Shown: positions 6,755 through 15,929 of the stretch, one piece after another | Layout of the letters: each line of letters opens with the position of its first letter | How positions within the stretch are numbered: position 1 is the first letter of the stretch | Source: Halobacteriales archaeon QS_1_68_20 | GTDB taxonomy: Archaea > Halobacteriota > Halobacteria > Halobacteriales > PXRE01 | Reading direction: 5' to 3' | DNA: 64,000 nt | Assembly: GCA_003021085.1 (NCBI GenBank) | Contig: PXRE01000015.1 | Coordinates: 97,234 to 161,233, forward strand | Made by a program: the position numbers and the translations under genes | The notes under the pieces: model-generated | Told to the model about the DNA's origin: nothing | The model's input: the letters and a program-made list of their open reading frames with translations, nothing else | The model's database searches: none

Positions 6755-9470
6755 TTACCTGCGCGACTTCGTTCAAGAGACGGAAGACTCTATCACTGAC
6801 CTGAACAACGCGCTGCTCGACCTCGAAAACGATCCCGGCGACGAGGCGGCGATGGACCGCATCTTCCGCACGGCCCACACCATCAAGGGCAACTGCGGGG
6901 CGATGGGGTTCACGAAGGCCGCCGACCTCGCCCACGCCATCGAGGACCTGCTCGACGAGATGCGGGCCGGCCGCATCGCGGTCACGCCGGAGACGATGGA
7001 CGAAGTGTTCGACGGCGTCGACACCCTCGAGGCGATGGTCGAAGAGGTCCGCGAGCACGAAGAACCGAGCACGGACCCCAGCGAGGTGATCGACCGCCTG
7101 CGCGGGGTCATCGACGAAGCGCCGGGGCCGGACGTCCGGATCGAGGAACCCGACGAGACCCAGATCGAGACGGCCCTCGAACAGGTCGACGGCCCGGCCG
7201 AACCCGAGCAACTCGTCTACCACGTCCGACTGGCGGTGACCGAGCAGGACGTCGACGAGGGCATGCTGGTGCTGGAGGCGCTGGCGGACGCGTTCGACGT
7301 CCTCACGACGAACCCGCCCCAGAACGTCATCCGCAACGAGGATTACGGCGGCTCCTTCGACGCCGTCATCTCCAGCGCCATCGGGTCGAGCGACATCCGG
7401 GCCGCCCTGGAGGCGGTCGACCAGGTGGACGACGTCATCGTCACCGACGTCAGCGACCGCGTCGACGAGGTCAGCGACGACGTCGAACCCATCGAGGTCG
7501 AGGACATGGAGGTCGAGGAGTTGCTGGAGTCGGTCTCGGAGTTCGACGACATCGACGCCATGGCCGACGAGATCGCCGAGGAGGAGGCCATGGACGAACT
7601 CGGCGACGCCGGGACCTTCGAGGAACTGGAGGTCGACGACGACGACGACATCGAGATCGCCGGCCTGCTGGAGGACGAGGAACTCGCCGACGACAGCGAG
7701 ATCGAGGAGTCCGACCTCGGCGAGATGGAGGACCTCGAACCGGACCAGCCCCAGGACGCCAACGAGGTGTTCCAGGAGCTCCAGGCCGAGGTCGAGGAGG
7801 TCGACTACGAGGAACTGGAGCCCGAACTCGAGGCCCTGGAGTTCGACGAGTACGCCGACGAGGAGGAGCTGTCCTTCGACGAGCTGATGGCCGAGGCCGA
7901 CGAGGAGCCGGGCCCGGAGGACGAGGACCTCGCGGCGTTCGACTCCGAGTTCGACGAGGACGAGGGCGTCGAGGAGTTCGACGAACTGTTCGACGAGGAG
8001 GGCGGCGAAGTCGCCGACGACGAACTGGACGAGGTGCTCGCCGAGGCGGAGGAGACCACCTCCGGCGGCGACGAGGTCTCGTTCGACGAACTCGTCGAAG
8101 CGGTCGACGAACCCGCCGAGACCGGCGACGCCGCGGAGGCCTCCGCGGAGGACGTCCTCTCGGACGTCGACGACGCGTTCGGTTCCGACGCCGAGACCGA
8201 CCTCGACGCCGAACCCGGGGTCGAGGCCGGCGCCGAACCGGCCGAACCCGAACCGGATCCGAGCGAACCGGAACCGGCGGAGACCGACGAGGAACCCACC
8301 GAGGACGCCGACGACGTCAGCGGCCGCGACCTGGCGGAGATCGAGTCGATCCGCGTCGACGTCTCGCAGGTCGACTCCCTGCTGAACCAGGTCGAGCAGC
8401 TGGTCACCAACCGCCTGCGACTCCGCCGGGCGATCCAGGAGGGTGACCTCGACCAGGCGATTGACGAGCTGGACGAGCTGGAGACGCTGACGATGCGGAT
8501 GCAGGACACGGTGATGGACGTCCGCCTGGTCCCGCTCTCGCAGGTCGTCGGCAACCTCCCGCGCGTGGTCCGGGACCTGGCCCGCGACCAGGGCAAGGAG
8601 GTCGACTTCGCCGTGGAGGGCGGCGACGTCGAACTCGACCGGCGCATCCTCTCGGAACTGGGCGACCCGCTGTTGCACCTCGTCCGCAACGCGGTCGACC
8701 ACGGCATCGAGTCGCCCGAGGCGCGGGAGGCCGCCGGCAAGGACCCCGAGGGCGAACTCCGCATCCGTGCCCGGCGGACCCGCGACCGGGTCACCATCGA
8801 GGTGAGCGACGACGGCCGCGGACTGGACACCGAGGCCATCGCCGAGCAGGCCATCGAGGAGGACCTGATCACCCGCGAGGAGATCGACGAGATGGAGGAC
8901 GACCAGATCCGGGAGCTCATCTTCGAGCCCGGGTTCTCGACGGCGGCGGAGGTCACCGGCGTCTCCGGCCGTGGCGTCGGGATGGACGTGGTCCGCGAGA
9001 CCGTCCAGAGCCTCGACGGTGCGGTCGCCGTCAGCAGTACGCCCGGCAAGGGGACGACGATCACCCTCCGGGTGCCGGTGTCGGTGGCCATCGTCCGGGT
9101 GCTGTTCGTCGAGTCCGGCGGCGAGGAGTACGGGATCCCGGTCAAGAACGTCGACGAGATCAGCCAGGCGGCCGCCGTCGAGTCCGTCGACGGCGAGGAG
9201 GTACTGACACACGGCGACTCGGTGTACCCGATCGTCGATCTCACGGAAGCGCTCGAGACCCCCGGCCCCTCGGCCAACGGCGACGGGATGCTCGTCCGGG
9301 TCAACGACGAGGTCCGGCAGGTGGCGCTCCACTGCGACCGCGTGTTGCGCCAGGAGGAGGTGGTCGTCAAGCCCTTCGAGGGCCTGCTGTCGGGCATCCC
9401 GGGACTGTCCGGGGCCGCGGTGCTGGGTGAAGGAGATGTCGTGACAATCCTCGACGTGGAGACACTATGA
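6747..9470 (+). CDS. cheA: CheA sensor histidine kinase with a very long acidic linker
   Basis: A 907-residue kinase. P1/HPt carries phosphorylatable His44 (RTAHTIKGNCG). A P2-like domain follows near residues 150-240. Then comes a very acidic, low-complexity linker of roughly 270 residues before the dimerisation helices (about 535-595). The ATPase domain has the N box LVRNAVDHGIE, G1 VSDDGRG, G2 GRGVGMDVV and GKGTTI, and a CheW-like P5 ends the protein. Start 6747 (MDDYLRDF) matches the family and has GGAGG just upstream; 6741 is possible. The kinase phosphorylates CheY and CheB. Confidence 0.96.
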   Translation: MDDYLRDFVQETEDSITDLNNALLDLENDPGDEAAMDRIFRTAHTIKGNCGAMGFTKAADLAHAIEDLLDEMRAGRIAVTPETMDEVFDGVDTLEAMVEEVREHEEPSTDPSEVIDRLRGVIDEAPGPDVRIEEPDETQIETALEQVDGPAEPEQLVYHVRLAVTEQDVDEGMLVLEALADAFDVLTTNPPQNVIRNEDYGGSFDAVISSAIGSSDIRAALEAVDQVDDVIVTDVSDRVDEVSDDVEPIEVEDMEVEELLESVSEFDDIDAMADEIAEEEAMDELGDAGTFEELEVDDDDDIEIAGLLEDEELADDSEIEESDLGEMEDLEPDQPQDANEVFQELQAEVEEVDYEELEPELEALEFDEYADEEELSFDELMAEADEEPGPEDEDLAAFDSEFDEDEGVEEFDELFDEEGGEVADDELDEVLAEAEETTSGGDEVSFDELVEAVDEPAETGDAAEASAEDVLSDVDDAFGSDAETDLDAEPGVEAGAEPAEPEPDPSEPEPAETDEEPTEDADDVSGRDLAEIESIRVDVSQVDSLLNQVEQLVTNRLRLRRAIQEGDLDQAIDELDELETLTMRMQDTVMDVRLVPLSQVVGNLPRVVRDLARDQGKEVDFAVEGGDVELDRRILSELGDPLLHLVRNAVDHGIESPEAREAAGKDPEGELRIRARRTRDRVTIEVSDDGRGLDTEAIAEQAIEEDLITREEIDEMEDDQIRELIFEPGFSTAAEVTGVSGRGVGMDVVRETVQSLDGAVAVSSTPGKGTTITLRVPVSVAIVRVLFVESGGEEYGIPVKNVDEISQAAAVESVDGEEVLTHGDSVYPIVDLTEALETPGPSANGDGMLVRVNDEVRQVALHCDRVLRQEEVVVKPFEGLLSGIPGLSGAAVLGEGDVVTILDVETL

Positions 9471-10096
9471 GCCAGGAACACCAGAACGACGGCGCGGTGA
9501 TGATCGACATCCGGAAGCTGACCCTGGTCAACGAACTGGCCAGGCTGGGGACCGACGGCGTCGCCGACAACCTCGGCATGCTGGCCGGCGAGGACGCCGA
9601 GATGGAGGTCACCAAGACCAACTTCGTCGACGTTCGGGACGTCAAGTCCCGTGCGGGCGACGGCGAGCGCGTGGGCGTCCGCATCCGGTTGCAGGACCAG
9701 CCCCACGGCCACATCCTCGTACTCTTTCCCGAGGACAGCGCCAAGAAGATCACCGGCCTGATGCTGTCGGACATGGTCGACGACCTCGACGGCGTCTCCA
9801 GCGAGATGGCCCGCAGTGCTATCACCGAACTCGGCAACATGATGGTCAGCGGGTTCATCGACGGCTGGGCAGACGTCCTCGGACAGACCATCGACCACGC
9901 GACGCCGCAGCTGGTGTACGCCCCGGCCGGCGAGATCCTGGAGCGAACTGCCGGCCTGGGCAACAACAACCTGGCGTTGATGTTCGACTCCACCATCGCG
10001 GTGCCGAGTTCCGACATCGACGCCGACATCTACGCGCTTCCCGACCTGGAGGAGTTCGTCGAGATGATCAACAAACTGGACGAGAGACGATCATGA
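9467..10096 (+). CDS. cheC: CheC CheY-P phosphatase
   Basis: A 209-residue CheC. The phosphatase signature S-x3-E-x2-N is present once as Ser117, Glu121 and Asn124 (SAITELGNMMVSGF). A second, weaker helix lies towards the C-terminus. CheC dephosphorylates CheY and is stimulated by CheD, both encoded in this operon. It overlaps cheA and the next gene by ATGA. The length is that of a normal CheC. Confidence 0.93.
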   Translation: MSQEHQNDGAVMIDIRKLTLVNELARLGTDGVADNLGMLAGEDAEMEVTKTNFVDVRDVKSRAGDGERVGVRIRLQDQPHGHILVLFPEDSAKKITGLMLSDMVDDLDGVSSEMARSAITELGNMMVSGFIDGWADVLGQTIDHATPQLVYAPAGEILERTAGLGNNNLALMFDSTIAVPSSDIDADIYALPDLEEFVEMINKLDERRS

Positions 10097-11331
10097 AGAT
10101 CGACGTCAACACGCTGGGTACGTTCCACGAGATGGCAAAGGAAGGAGCCGGGGCCGCCGCCTCCCGGCTCTCGATGATGACCGACGTCGACGCCCACGTC
10201 GACGTCACGAAGGTGAACTTCATGTCGGAGTCGGACATCCACGCCGAGTTCCAGGACGGGAGCCACTACGGCGTGAAGGTGAAACTGGCGGGCGCCCCCG
10301 GTGGCCAGTCCATCGTGGTCTTCGACGCCGGCTCGGCCAACCAGATCGTCGAGACGCTGGTGCCCGACAGCGACGACGACGACGGGTTCTCCGAGATGGA
10401 CAAAAGCGCCATCACGGAACTGGGGCACATCCTCAACAATGGGTTCATCGACGGCTGGGCCGACGTGCTGGAGACGGCCATCGACATCTCGACCCCGGAG
10501 TTCGTCCGCGGGGAGAGTGCGGAGGCCGTACTGGGCGACCTCGACGACGCCCTGGAGGGGGCCGAACTGGCGCTGATGTTCCAGAGTCACATCCACGCCA
10601 CCGGCGAGGAGATCGCCTTCAGCCACTACCTCCTGCCCGACTACGACGCGATGGGCGAAGCCCTCGCGGCGGTGACCGACCGGCCGGTCCCCGCGGGCTT
10701 CGACTACGAGAAGCTCACCGGCTTCGACCGCATGGTCGACCGCGGGGCCGAGGAGGTGGCCAACAGCGTCACCCAGATGACCGGCTTCGAGACGGGCGTC
10801 GAGATCCGCCGGATCAACTTCGTGCCCGTCGAGAGCATCCCGCGGGACATCTCCCAGCAACGCCAGGTCGGGGTCGCGTTCACCTACGACGGGTTGCCTT
10901 CGGGGTACCTGCTGTTCCTGTTCGACGAGGGCAGCGCCAGGGAGATCGTCGACGCCCTCCTCCCGTCGTCGCCGGAGGACGAACTCGGTGCGATGGGCGA
11001 GTCCGCGATCAAGGAACTGGGCAACATCATGGCCAGCGGCTTCCTCGACGGCTGGGCGAACGTGCTGGACACGGCCATCGACATGTCGACGCCGAGTTAC
11101 ATCCGGGACATGGGGTCGGCGCTGGTCGACCCCATCGCCATCGAGATCGCCCAGGACCAGGAGTACGCGTTCGTCTTCGACACGCTGATCCAGGCCAGGG
11201 ATCGCGAGTTCGACTGCGTGATCATGGCCATTCCCGAGGAGGGCGACCTGGAGCGGGCACTGGACGCGCTGGACACGGACGACATCGGTAAGGAGCCGGA
11301 GACGCCGAGCTTCCCGATAGACGAAGCGTAG
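10093..11331 (+). CDS. cheC: Tandem double CheC-domain protein
   Basis: A 412-residue protein made of two CheC domains (about 1-195 and 200-400). The second copy keeps the phosphatase set Ser304-Glu308-Asn311 (SAIKELGNIM). The first has Ser105-Glu109 but His112 where Asn is expected (SAITELGHIL), so it may have lost catalysis and serve as a binding domain. Such fused CheC proteins occur in Halobacteria beside normal cheC. The start overlaps cheC by four bases, and six bases separate its stop from cheD. Confidence 0.92.
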   Translation: MKIDVNTLGTFHEMAKEGAGAAASRLSMMTDVDAHVDVTKVNFMSESDIHAEFQDGSHYGVKVKLAGAPGGQSIVVFDAGSANQIVETLVPDSDDDDGFSEMDKSAITELGHILNNGFIDGWADVLETAIDISTPEFVRGESAEAVLGDLDDALEGAELALMFQSHIHATGEEIAFSHYLLPDYDAMGEALAAVTDRPVPAGFDYEKLTGFDRMVDRGAEEVANSVTQMTGFETGVEIRRINFVPVESIPRDISQQRQVGVAFTYDGLPSGYLLFLFDEGSAREIVDALLPSSPEDELGAMGESAIKELGNIMASGFLDGWANVLDTAIDMSTPSYIRDMGSALVDPIAIEIAQDQEYAFVFDTLIQARDREFDCVIMAIPEEGDLERALDALDTDDIGKEPETPSFPIDEA

Positions 11332-11337
11332 GGGATC

Positions 11338-11847
11338 ATGAGAACGTACGGAGCCGACTCGGACCAGTCGGACCGCGCCAGCGTCGAGGTGGGCATCGCC
11401 GAGTACGCCGTCACCGACGACGGCGAGGAGCTGTCCACCTTCGGGCTCGGGTCCTGCGTGGCCGTCGTCCTCTACGACGACGATGCCGGCGTCGCCGGCC
11501 TGGCCCACGTCATGCTCCCGACCGCGGGCGGGTCTGACGGCGAGTCCCCGGGCAAGTTCGCGGACACGGCCGTCGCGGCGATGGTCCGCGAGATGGAGGA
11601 ACGCGGCGCCGACGCCGACGACATGGAGGCGAAACTGGCCGGCGGCAGCGAGATGTTCGAGTTCACCGGCATCGCCCAGGGCGTCGGCCAGCGCAACGTC
11701 GAGGCTGCCCGGGAGGCCCTGCAGGCGAAGGGTATCCCCATCGAGGCCGAGGACGTCGGCGGCGAACACGGTCGTTCGGTCCGGCTGAACGGCGAGATCG
11801 GCGCGGTCGAACTCAAGACCGCCGACAACGAACGCGAGGAGCTGTGA
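11338..11847 (+). CDS. cheD: CheD receptor glutamine deamidase
   Basis: A 169-residue CheD. The catalytic Cys40 sits in FGLGSCVAVVL and His57 in LAHVML, with Thr34 upstream as third partner. The C-terminal half keeps KLAGGSEMF and VGQRNVEAA. CheD deamidates transducer glutamines and binds CheC. The stop shares one base with the cheR start, showing translational coupling. Confidence 0.94.
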   Translation: MRTYGADSDQSDRASVEVGIAEYAVTDDGEELSTFGLGSCVAVVLYDDDAGVAGLAHVMLPTAGGSDGESPGKFADTAVAAMVREMEERGADADDMEAKLAGGSEMFEFTGIAQGVGQRNVEAAREALQAKGIPIEAEDVGGEHGRSVRLNGEIGAVELKTADNEREEL

Positions 11848-12665
11848 TGAGCGTCGAGGAAGACGCAGACGGGTTCGACACCGTCACGTCCTACGTCGAG
11901 AACAACCTCGGGTTCGCCACGAGCCACTACAACGACAGCTACCTCCAGCGCCGGATCAAGTCGCGGATGCGCCGCACCCGGAGCGAGGACTACCGGGAGT
12001 ACCTGCGACTGCTCCGCAACGACGACGAGGAGGGCTACGCCCTGCTTGACGCGTTGTCGATCAACGTCACGGGCTTCTTCCGGAACCCGGAGGTCTGGGA
12101 CGGCATCCGAACGGTGCTCCGGGAGTTGACCGACGAACACCGCGCCGTCCGCATCTGGTCGGCCGCCTGCGCGGACGGCCGGGAGCCGTACTCGCTGGCG
12201 ATGCTCGCGCTGGACGACCCCAACGTCGACGCCGACAAGCTGTCGATCCGGGGGACCGACATAAACGAACGCGCGCTCGCGCGTGCGTCGGAGGCGGTCT
12301 ACGAGAGCAACCACACCTCGGACCTCCACGAGCAACTGCAGTATCTGGACCACTACCAGGCCTACGTGGAGCGCGACGGCGACCAGTTCGTGGTCGACGA
12401 CGACGTCAAGGAGATGGTCACCTTCGAGAAACACGACCTCATCCGGGACGCGACCGCCGCCCGGTTCGAACTGGTGACCTGCCGGAACCTGTTCATCTAC
12501 ATCGACGTCGAGTACAAGGGGCCGGTCATCGACACCATCTCGGAGTCGCTGCACGGCGGCGGCTACCTCGTCATCGGCAAGGCCGAGACCATCCCCAAAG
12601 ACGCGGCGACGAACTTCGAGGTCGTCGACGGCCGCAAGCGCATCTACCAGCGGAGCCAGCGGTAA
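11847..12665 (+). CDS. cheR: CheR transducer methyltransferase
   Basis: A 272-residue SAM-dependent methyltransferase that methylates transducer glutamates. The N-terminal helical domain (YLQRRIKSRMRR) precedes INVTGFFRNPEVW. The SAM site is IWSAACADGREPYSLAM, followed by GTDINERAL, and CRNLFIYID marks the core strand. It is the last gene of the operon and is convergent with the transducer gene that ends at 12741. ATG 11847 is chosen over the in-frame GTG one codon earlier because it overlaps the cheD stop by a single base. Confidence 0.95.
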   Translation: MSVEEDADGFDTVTSYVENNLGFATSHYNDSYLQRRIKSRMRRTRSEDYREYLRLLRNDDEEGYALLDALSINVTGFFRNPEVWDGIRTVLRELTDEHRAVRIWSAACADGREPYSLAMLALDDPNVDADKLSIRGTDINERALARASEAVYESNHTSDLHEQLQYLDHYQAYVERDGDQFVVDDDVKEMVTFEKHDLIRDATAARFELVTCRNLFIYIDVEYKGPVIDTISESLHGGGYLVIGKAETIPKDAATNFEVVDGRKRIYQRSQR

Positions 12666-12740
12666 ACGTTCTCGCAGAAACGAATTCCTTCCGCAGAAAC
12701 GAACGTCCCGGGTCGAGCGTCGACGACGTCGACGGCCGGG

Positions 12741-15653
12741 TCAGTCCTCGTCGGCCACGTCCTCGGGGACGTCGTCGACGGCGTCGGACTGGGCGTCCAG
12801 CCACTCGTCGATGGCGTCGCCCGAGTCCGACGCCTCGCCGTCGCCGTCCTCGAAGGCTGACCCCTCGCCCTCGGCGTCGTCGACCGCCTCGACGCCCGCC
12901 TGTTCGACGAGTTCGTCCGGAACTTCGACCTCCGTCTCGATGTCGCCCAGGCCGTCCATCGCGTCTCCCGCGTCCGCTTCGTCTCCGGCATCGCCGTCGT
13001 CCTCGACCGCTCCGGCGTCCGGGTCTTCTTCGGCGGCCACGTCTTCGAGGTCGGTCTCCCCGTCGTCGGGTTCGGCGTCCGTCTCGCCGGCCTCGTCGTC
13101 GACGCCGAGGTCTTCGGTGACGGACTCGTCGTCGACCACCTCGCTGACGATGTTCTCGCCGAGGTCTTCGGTGACGGACTCGTCGTCGACCACCTCGCTG
13201 ACGATGTTCTCGCCGAGGTCCCCGGGCACCTCGTCGTCGGCGTCGTCGACGCCCGCGCCCTCGGCCAGCACCTCGTTGACGACGTTCTCGCCGAGTTCGT
13301 CGAGGTCCACCTCGTCGACAGCGTCCTCGTCGGTCGCTTCGCCGGGGTCGGCGGCATCGGCCTCGCCCAAGTCTCCGCCGGCGTCGGCCTCCGTCTCGAA
13401 CCGTTCGAGCGCGCTGGAGAGGCGACTGGCCTGCTCGGCCAGGTCGCTGGCGCTGTTGGTCACCTCGGTCAGTGCGGTGGTCTGCTCCTCGGCGGCGGCC
13501 GCGACGTTCTCGGACTCCCGGGAGGTCTGCTCGGAGATCGAGGCTGCCTCGTCGACCATGCCGACCACCTGGTTGGTCGACGACGCCTGGTCGGTGGTCG
13601 CCTCGCTGATCTCCTGGATGCCGGTGTTGGTCTCGGCGGCGTAGCCGGCGATCTCCTCCAGCGAGTCGACGGTCTCCTCGACGATCTCGACGCTCTCGGC
13701 CACCTCATCGGAGGTCTGCTGGACCTCCGCGGCGGTCTCCTCGGTCTGGTCCTGGATGGACTCGACGAGCTGGTCGATCTCCTCTGCGGCCTGGCGGGTC
13801 TCCTCGGCCAGGGACTTGACCTCCTCGGCGACCACGGCGAAGCCTTCGCCGGCCTCGCCCGCGCGGGCCGCCTCGATGTTGGCGTTCAGCGCCAGGATGT
13901 TCGTCTGCTCGGCGACGTCGGTGATGAACTCCGTGATCTCCTCGATCTCGGTCATCTGGGCCTGGAGCCGCTCCATGGCGGCGACGGTCGCGTCGGCTTC
14001 GTCCTGGACCGCCTCCATCTCGTCGATGGCTTCCTCTGCGTTCTCACGCGCGTCGTCGCCCGTCTCGGCGGTCCGCTGGGAGAGTTCCGCCACCTGGTTG
14101 GCGGAGGCGGCGATCTCCTCGATGGTGGTCGACAACCCGCTCATCTCCTCGCTGACCTGCTGGAGCTGCTCGTTCTGGCGGTCGGCGCCGTCGGAGATCT
14201 CCTGGATGGACTCGGTGACCTGCTCTGACGCAGATTTGACCTCCTCGCTGGAGGCGGTCACCTCTTCGGAGGAGGTGGCCACCTCGGTCGCGAAGGCCTT
14301 GACCGTCTCGGTGGTCTGCTCGATCTCCTCGATCATCTCGTTGAACTCCAGCGCGATCTCCTCCATGGCCTCGTTGCGGCTCTCGGGGTCCATCCGCTGG
14401 GTGAGGTCGCCGTCCCCGACCCGCCGCATGACCTCGCTGTACTCGTCGGCCTTCTCGACGAGGTGCTGGTTCATCACCTCGGCGCGCTCGCGGGCCTGCT
14501 CGGCCTCCTGGCGGGCTTGCTGTGCGTCCTGGATCTGCTCGCGGAGCGCGTCCTGCATCGACCCGAAGGCCTGGTACAGTCGGCCGATGTTGTCGATCCG
14601 TTCGGTCTCGAAGTCGACGCTGAGGTCACCCTCCTCCATGCGCTGGGTCTTCACGGTCAGTCGGTCGATGGCGCTGGCGGTGTTCCTGCCGAGCACGGCT
14701 CCCAGGACCGTGATCAGCAGGACGCCGGCAATGGTCGCCAGCAGGCCGAACTGCGACACGGTGCTGACGAACCCGTACGCCTCCTCCTGGCTGGCGTGGG
14801 TCAACACCACCCAGCCGGTTCCCTCGACCGGCGCGATGGCGACGATGTGGTCCTTCTCCATCACCTTGTTCGACGAGACGGAGATCACCGTCGGTTCGCC
14901 TGACTCCCGGACTTCACGGGCGGTCGAGAGGATGTCGGGGTTCGAGTAGTGCTCCATCGTCACGTTGCTCTGCTCGTCGGCGAAGCCGATGACGCCCTGG
15001 GTCGGGTTGATTCCGTAGGTGAACCCGCCTTCGGTCCGGTTGGAACCCTGGAAGTCGACGGCGGCCGAGTTGGTCCGGTAGGTGACGACGAGCACGCGGT
15101 CGGTGTTCGTCCCGACCCGGCTGAAGAAGGCGACGACCGGCTCCCCCCGGACGTGATAGATGTCCGACATCCCGACGACGGACGCGTCCCGCGAGGAGAC
15201 CTGGTCCAGCTGGTCGGCCCAGGGACGCTCCTTGAGGTCCTTGTCGGGGTTGTCGACGACCTCGTCGGACTCCACGGAGACGGACGTGCTCTCGATCACA
15301 TTGGCGTCGAAGTCGACGAGGTGGACGTGGAACACTCCCTCCAGCGAGTTCCGCTGGCGCGTCAGGTAGGCCCCGATCTCGGGCTTGTCGTTCGACCGGA
15401 GTGCGTCGTTCTCGGATACCAGTCGGGTACTCTGTTTGTTCTGCTGGACCCACTGGTGGATGGCGTTGGCCTCCTGGGTAGCGAACGACTCGAAGTCTCC
15501 GTCGACGTTGTTCTGTACCTCGTCCGTGATCTGGACGGTCGCTGCGCTACCGATCAGCCCGACCGACACCCCGATGACGAGCAACACGATCCCGAACTTC
15601 GCGGCGTAACTTCGTCTTATTTGATTCGGTACCAATCGTCGCAAGTCGTCCAT
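12741..15653 (-). CDS. Membrane-bound methyl-accepting transducer (Htr) with acidic repeat tail
   Basis: A 970-residue transducer: TM1 at about residues 19-40, an extracellular dCache-like sensor (about 41-300), TM2 at about 302-322, HAMP domains, and a coiled-coil signalling domain whose tip reads AEQTNILALNANIEAARAGE. After about residue 755 comes a 200-residue acidic tail with a perfect 18-residue tandem repeat. The ligand is unknown; the dCache shape suggests a small solute. ATG at 15653 is supported by a TATA box 28 bases upstream, giving a leaderless transcript. It is convergent with cheR, so the receptor is adjacent to its signalling proteins. Confidence 0.93.
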   Translation of the reverse strand: MDDLRRLVPNQIRRSYAAKFGIVLLVIGVSVGLIGSAATVQITDEVQNNVDGDFESFATQEANAIHQWVQQNKQSTRLVSENDALRSNDKPEIGAYLTRQRNSLEGVFHVHLVDFDANVIESTSVSVESDEVVDNPDKDLKERPWADQLDQVSSRDASVVGMSDIYHVRGEPVVAFFSRVGTNTDRVLVVTYRTNSAAVDFQGSNRTEGGFTYGINPTQGVIGFADEQSNVTMEHYSNPDILSTAREVRESGEPTVISVSSNKVMEKDHIVAIAPVEGTGWVVLTHASQEEAYGFVSTVSQFGLLATIAGVLLITVLGAVLGRNTASAIDRLTVKTQRMEEGDLSVDFETERIDNIGRLYQAFGSMQDALREQIQDAQQARQEAEQARERAEVMNQHLVEKADEYSEVMRRVGDGDLTQRMDPESRNEAMEEIALEFNEMIEEIEQTTETVKAFATEVATSSEEVTASSEEVKSASEQVTESIQEISDGADRQNEQLQQVSEEMSGLSTTIEEIAASANQVAELSQRTAETGDDARENAEEAIDEMEAVQDEADATVAAMERLQAQMTEIEEITEFITDVAEQTNILALNANIEAARAGEAGEGFAVVAEEVKSLAEETRQAAEEIDQLVESIQDQTEETAAEVQQTSDEVAESVEIVEETVDSLEEIAGYAAETNTGIQEISEATTDQASSTNQVVGMVDEAASISEQTSRESENVAAAAEEQTTALTEVTNSASDLAEQASRLSSALERFETEADAGGDLGEADAADPGEATDEDAVDEVDLDELGENVVNEVLAEGAGVDDADDEVPGDLGENIVSEVVDDESVTEDLGENIVSEVVDDESVTEDLGVDDEAGETDAEPDDGETDLEDVAAEEDPDAGAVEDDGDAGDEADAGDAMDGLGDIETEVEVPDELVEQAGVEAVDDAEGEGSAFEDGDGEASDSGDAIDEWLDAQSDAVDDVPEDVADED
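13107..13214 (-). repeat. Perfect 54-bp tandem duplication in the transducer tail
   Basis: Bases 13107-13160 and 13161-13214 are identical. In the protein this doubles DLGENIVSEVVDDESVTE. A diverged third unit (DELGENVVNEVLAEG) lies just before it. Confidence 0.95.
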
Positions 15654-15675
15654 ACGGTTGATACCGACACCACCC

Positions 15676-15686
15676 AATTATAAATT
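15676..15686 (-). promoter_or_regulatory. Promoter of the transducer gene
   Basis: On the minus strand this reads ATTTATAATTG, centred 28 bases before the ATG at 15653. That predicts initiation at or within a base or two of the start codon. Confidence 0.6.
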
Positions 15687-15718
15687 CACCGTTTACTATC
15701 AACCTTGATACCGCGTAT

Positions 15719-15734
15719 GCGGCCGCGCGGCCGC
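15719..15734. repeat. 16-bp GC palindrome
   Basis: GCGGCCGCGCGGCCGC reads the same on both strands. It lies upstream of the transducer promoter in a gene-free gap. Confidence 0.8.
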
Positions 15735-15805
15735 TCGCGTAAAGGGCTGGTTATCGAGGGACTGCGAGGCGACGGGGGCCGTTAGGGGCCGTCTAGAACG
15801 ATCTT

Positions 15806-15821
15806 CCTACCAGCTGGTAGG
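15806..15821. promoter_or_regulatory. 16-bp perfect palindrome, possible operator
   Basis: CCTACCAGCTGGTAGG is a perfect palindrome in the gap between the transducer promoter and the 3' end of the DUF302 gene. A dimeric regulator could bind it, or it may end the upstream transcript. Nothing decides between these. Confidence 0.45.
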
Positions 15822-15929
15822 TGTTTCGTACCGGGCCAGAAGGGAGTTCGTACGGTCCGGAGTCGAGGCGGGTGGCGAACTACGGCAACCGGGCGGAACG
15901 GCGGACGAGCGCTCCGGCCGACTGTGGCC

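Noticed and set aside
6720..9332. Long minus-strand frame of 870 codons opposite cheA
   Set aside because: Low-complexity Leu/Val/Asp/Gly shadow of the third-position GC bias; cheA has all kinase motifs.
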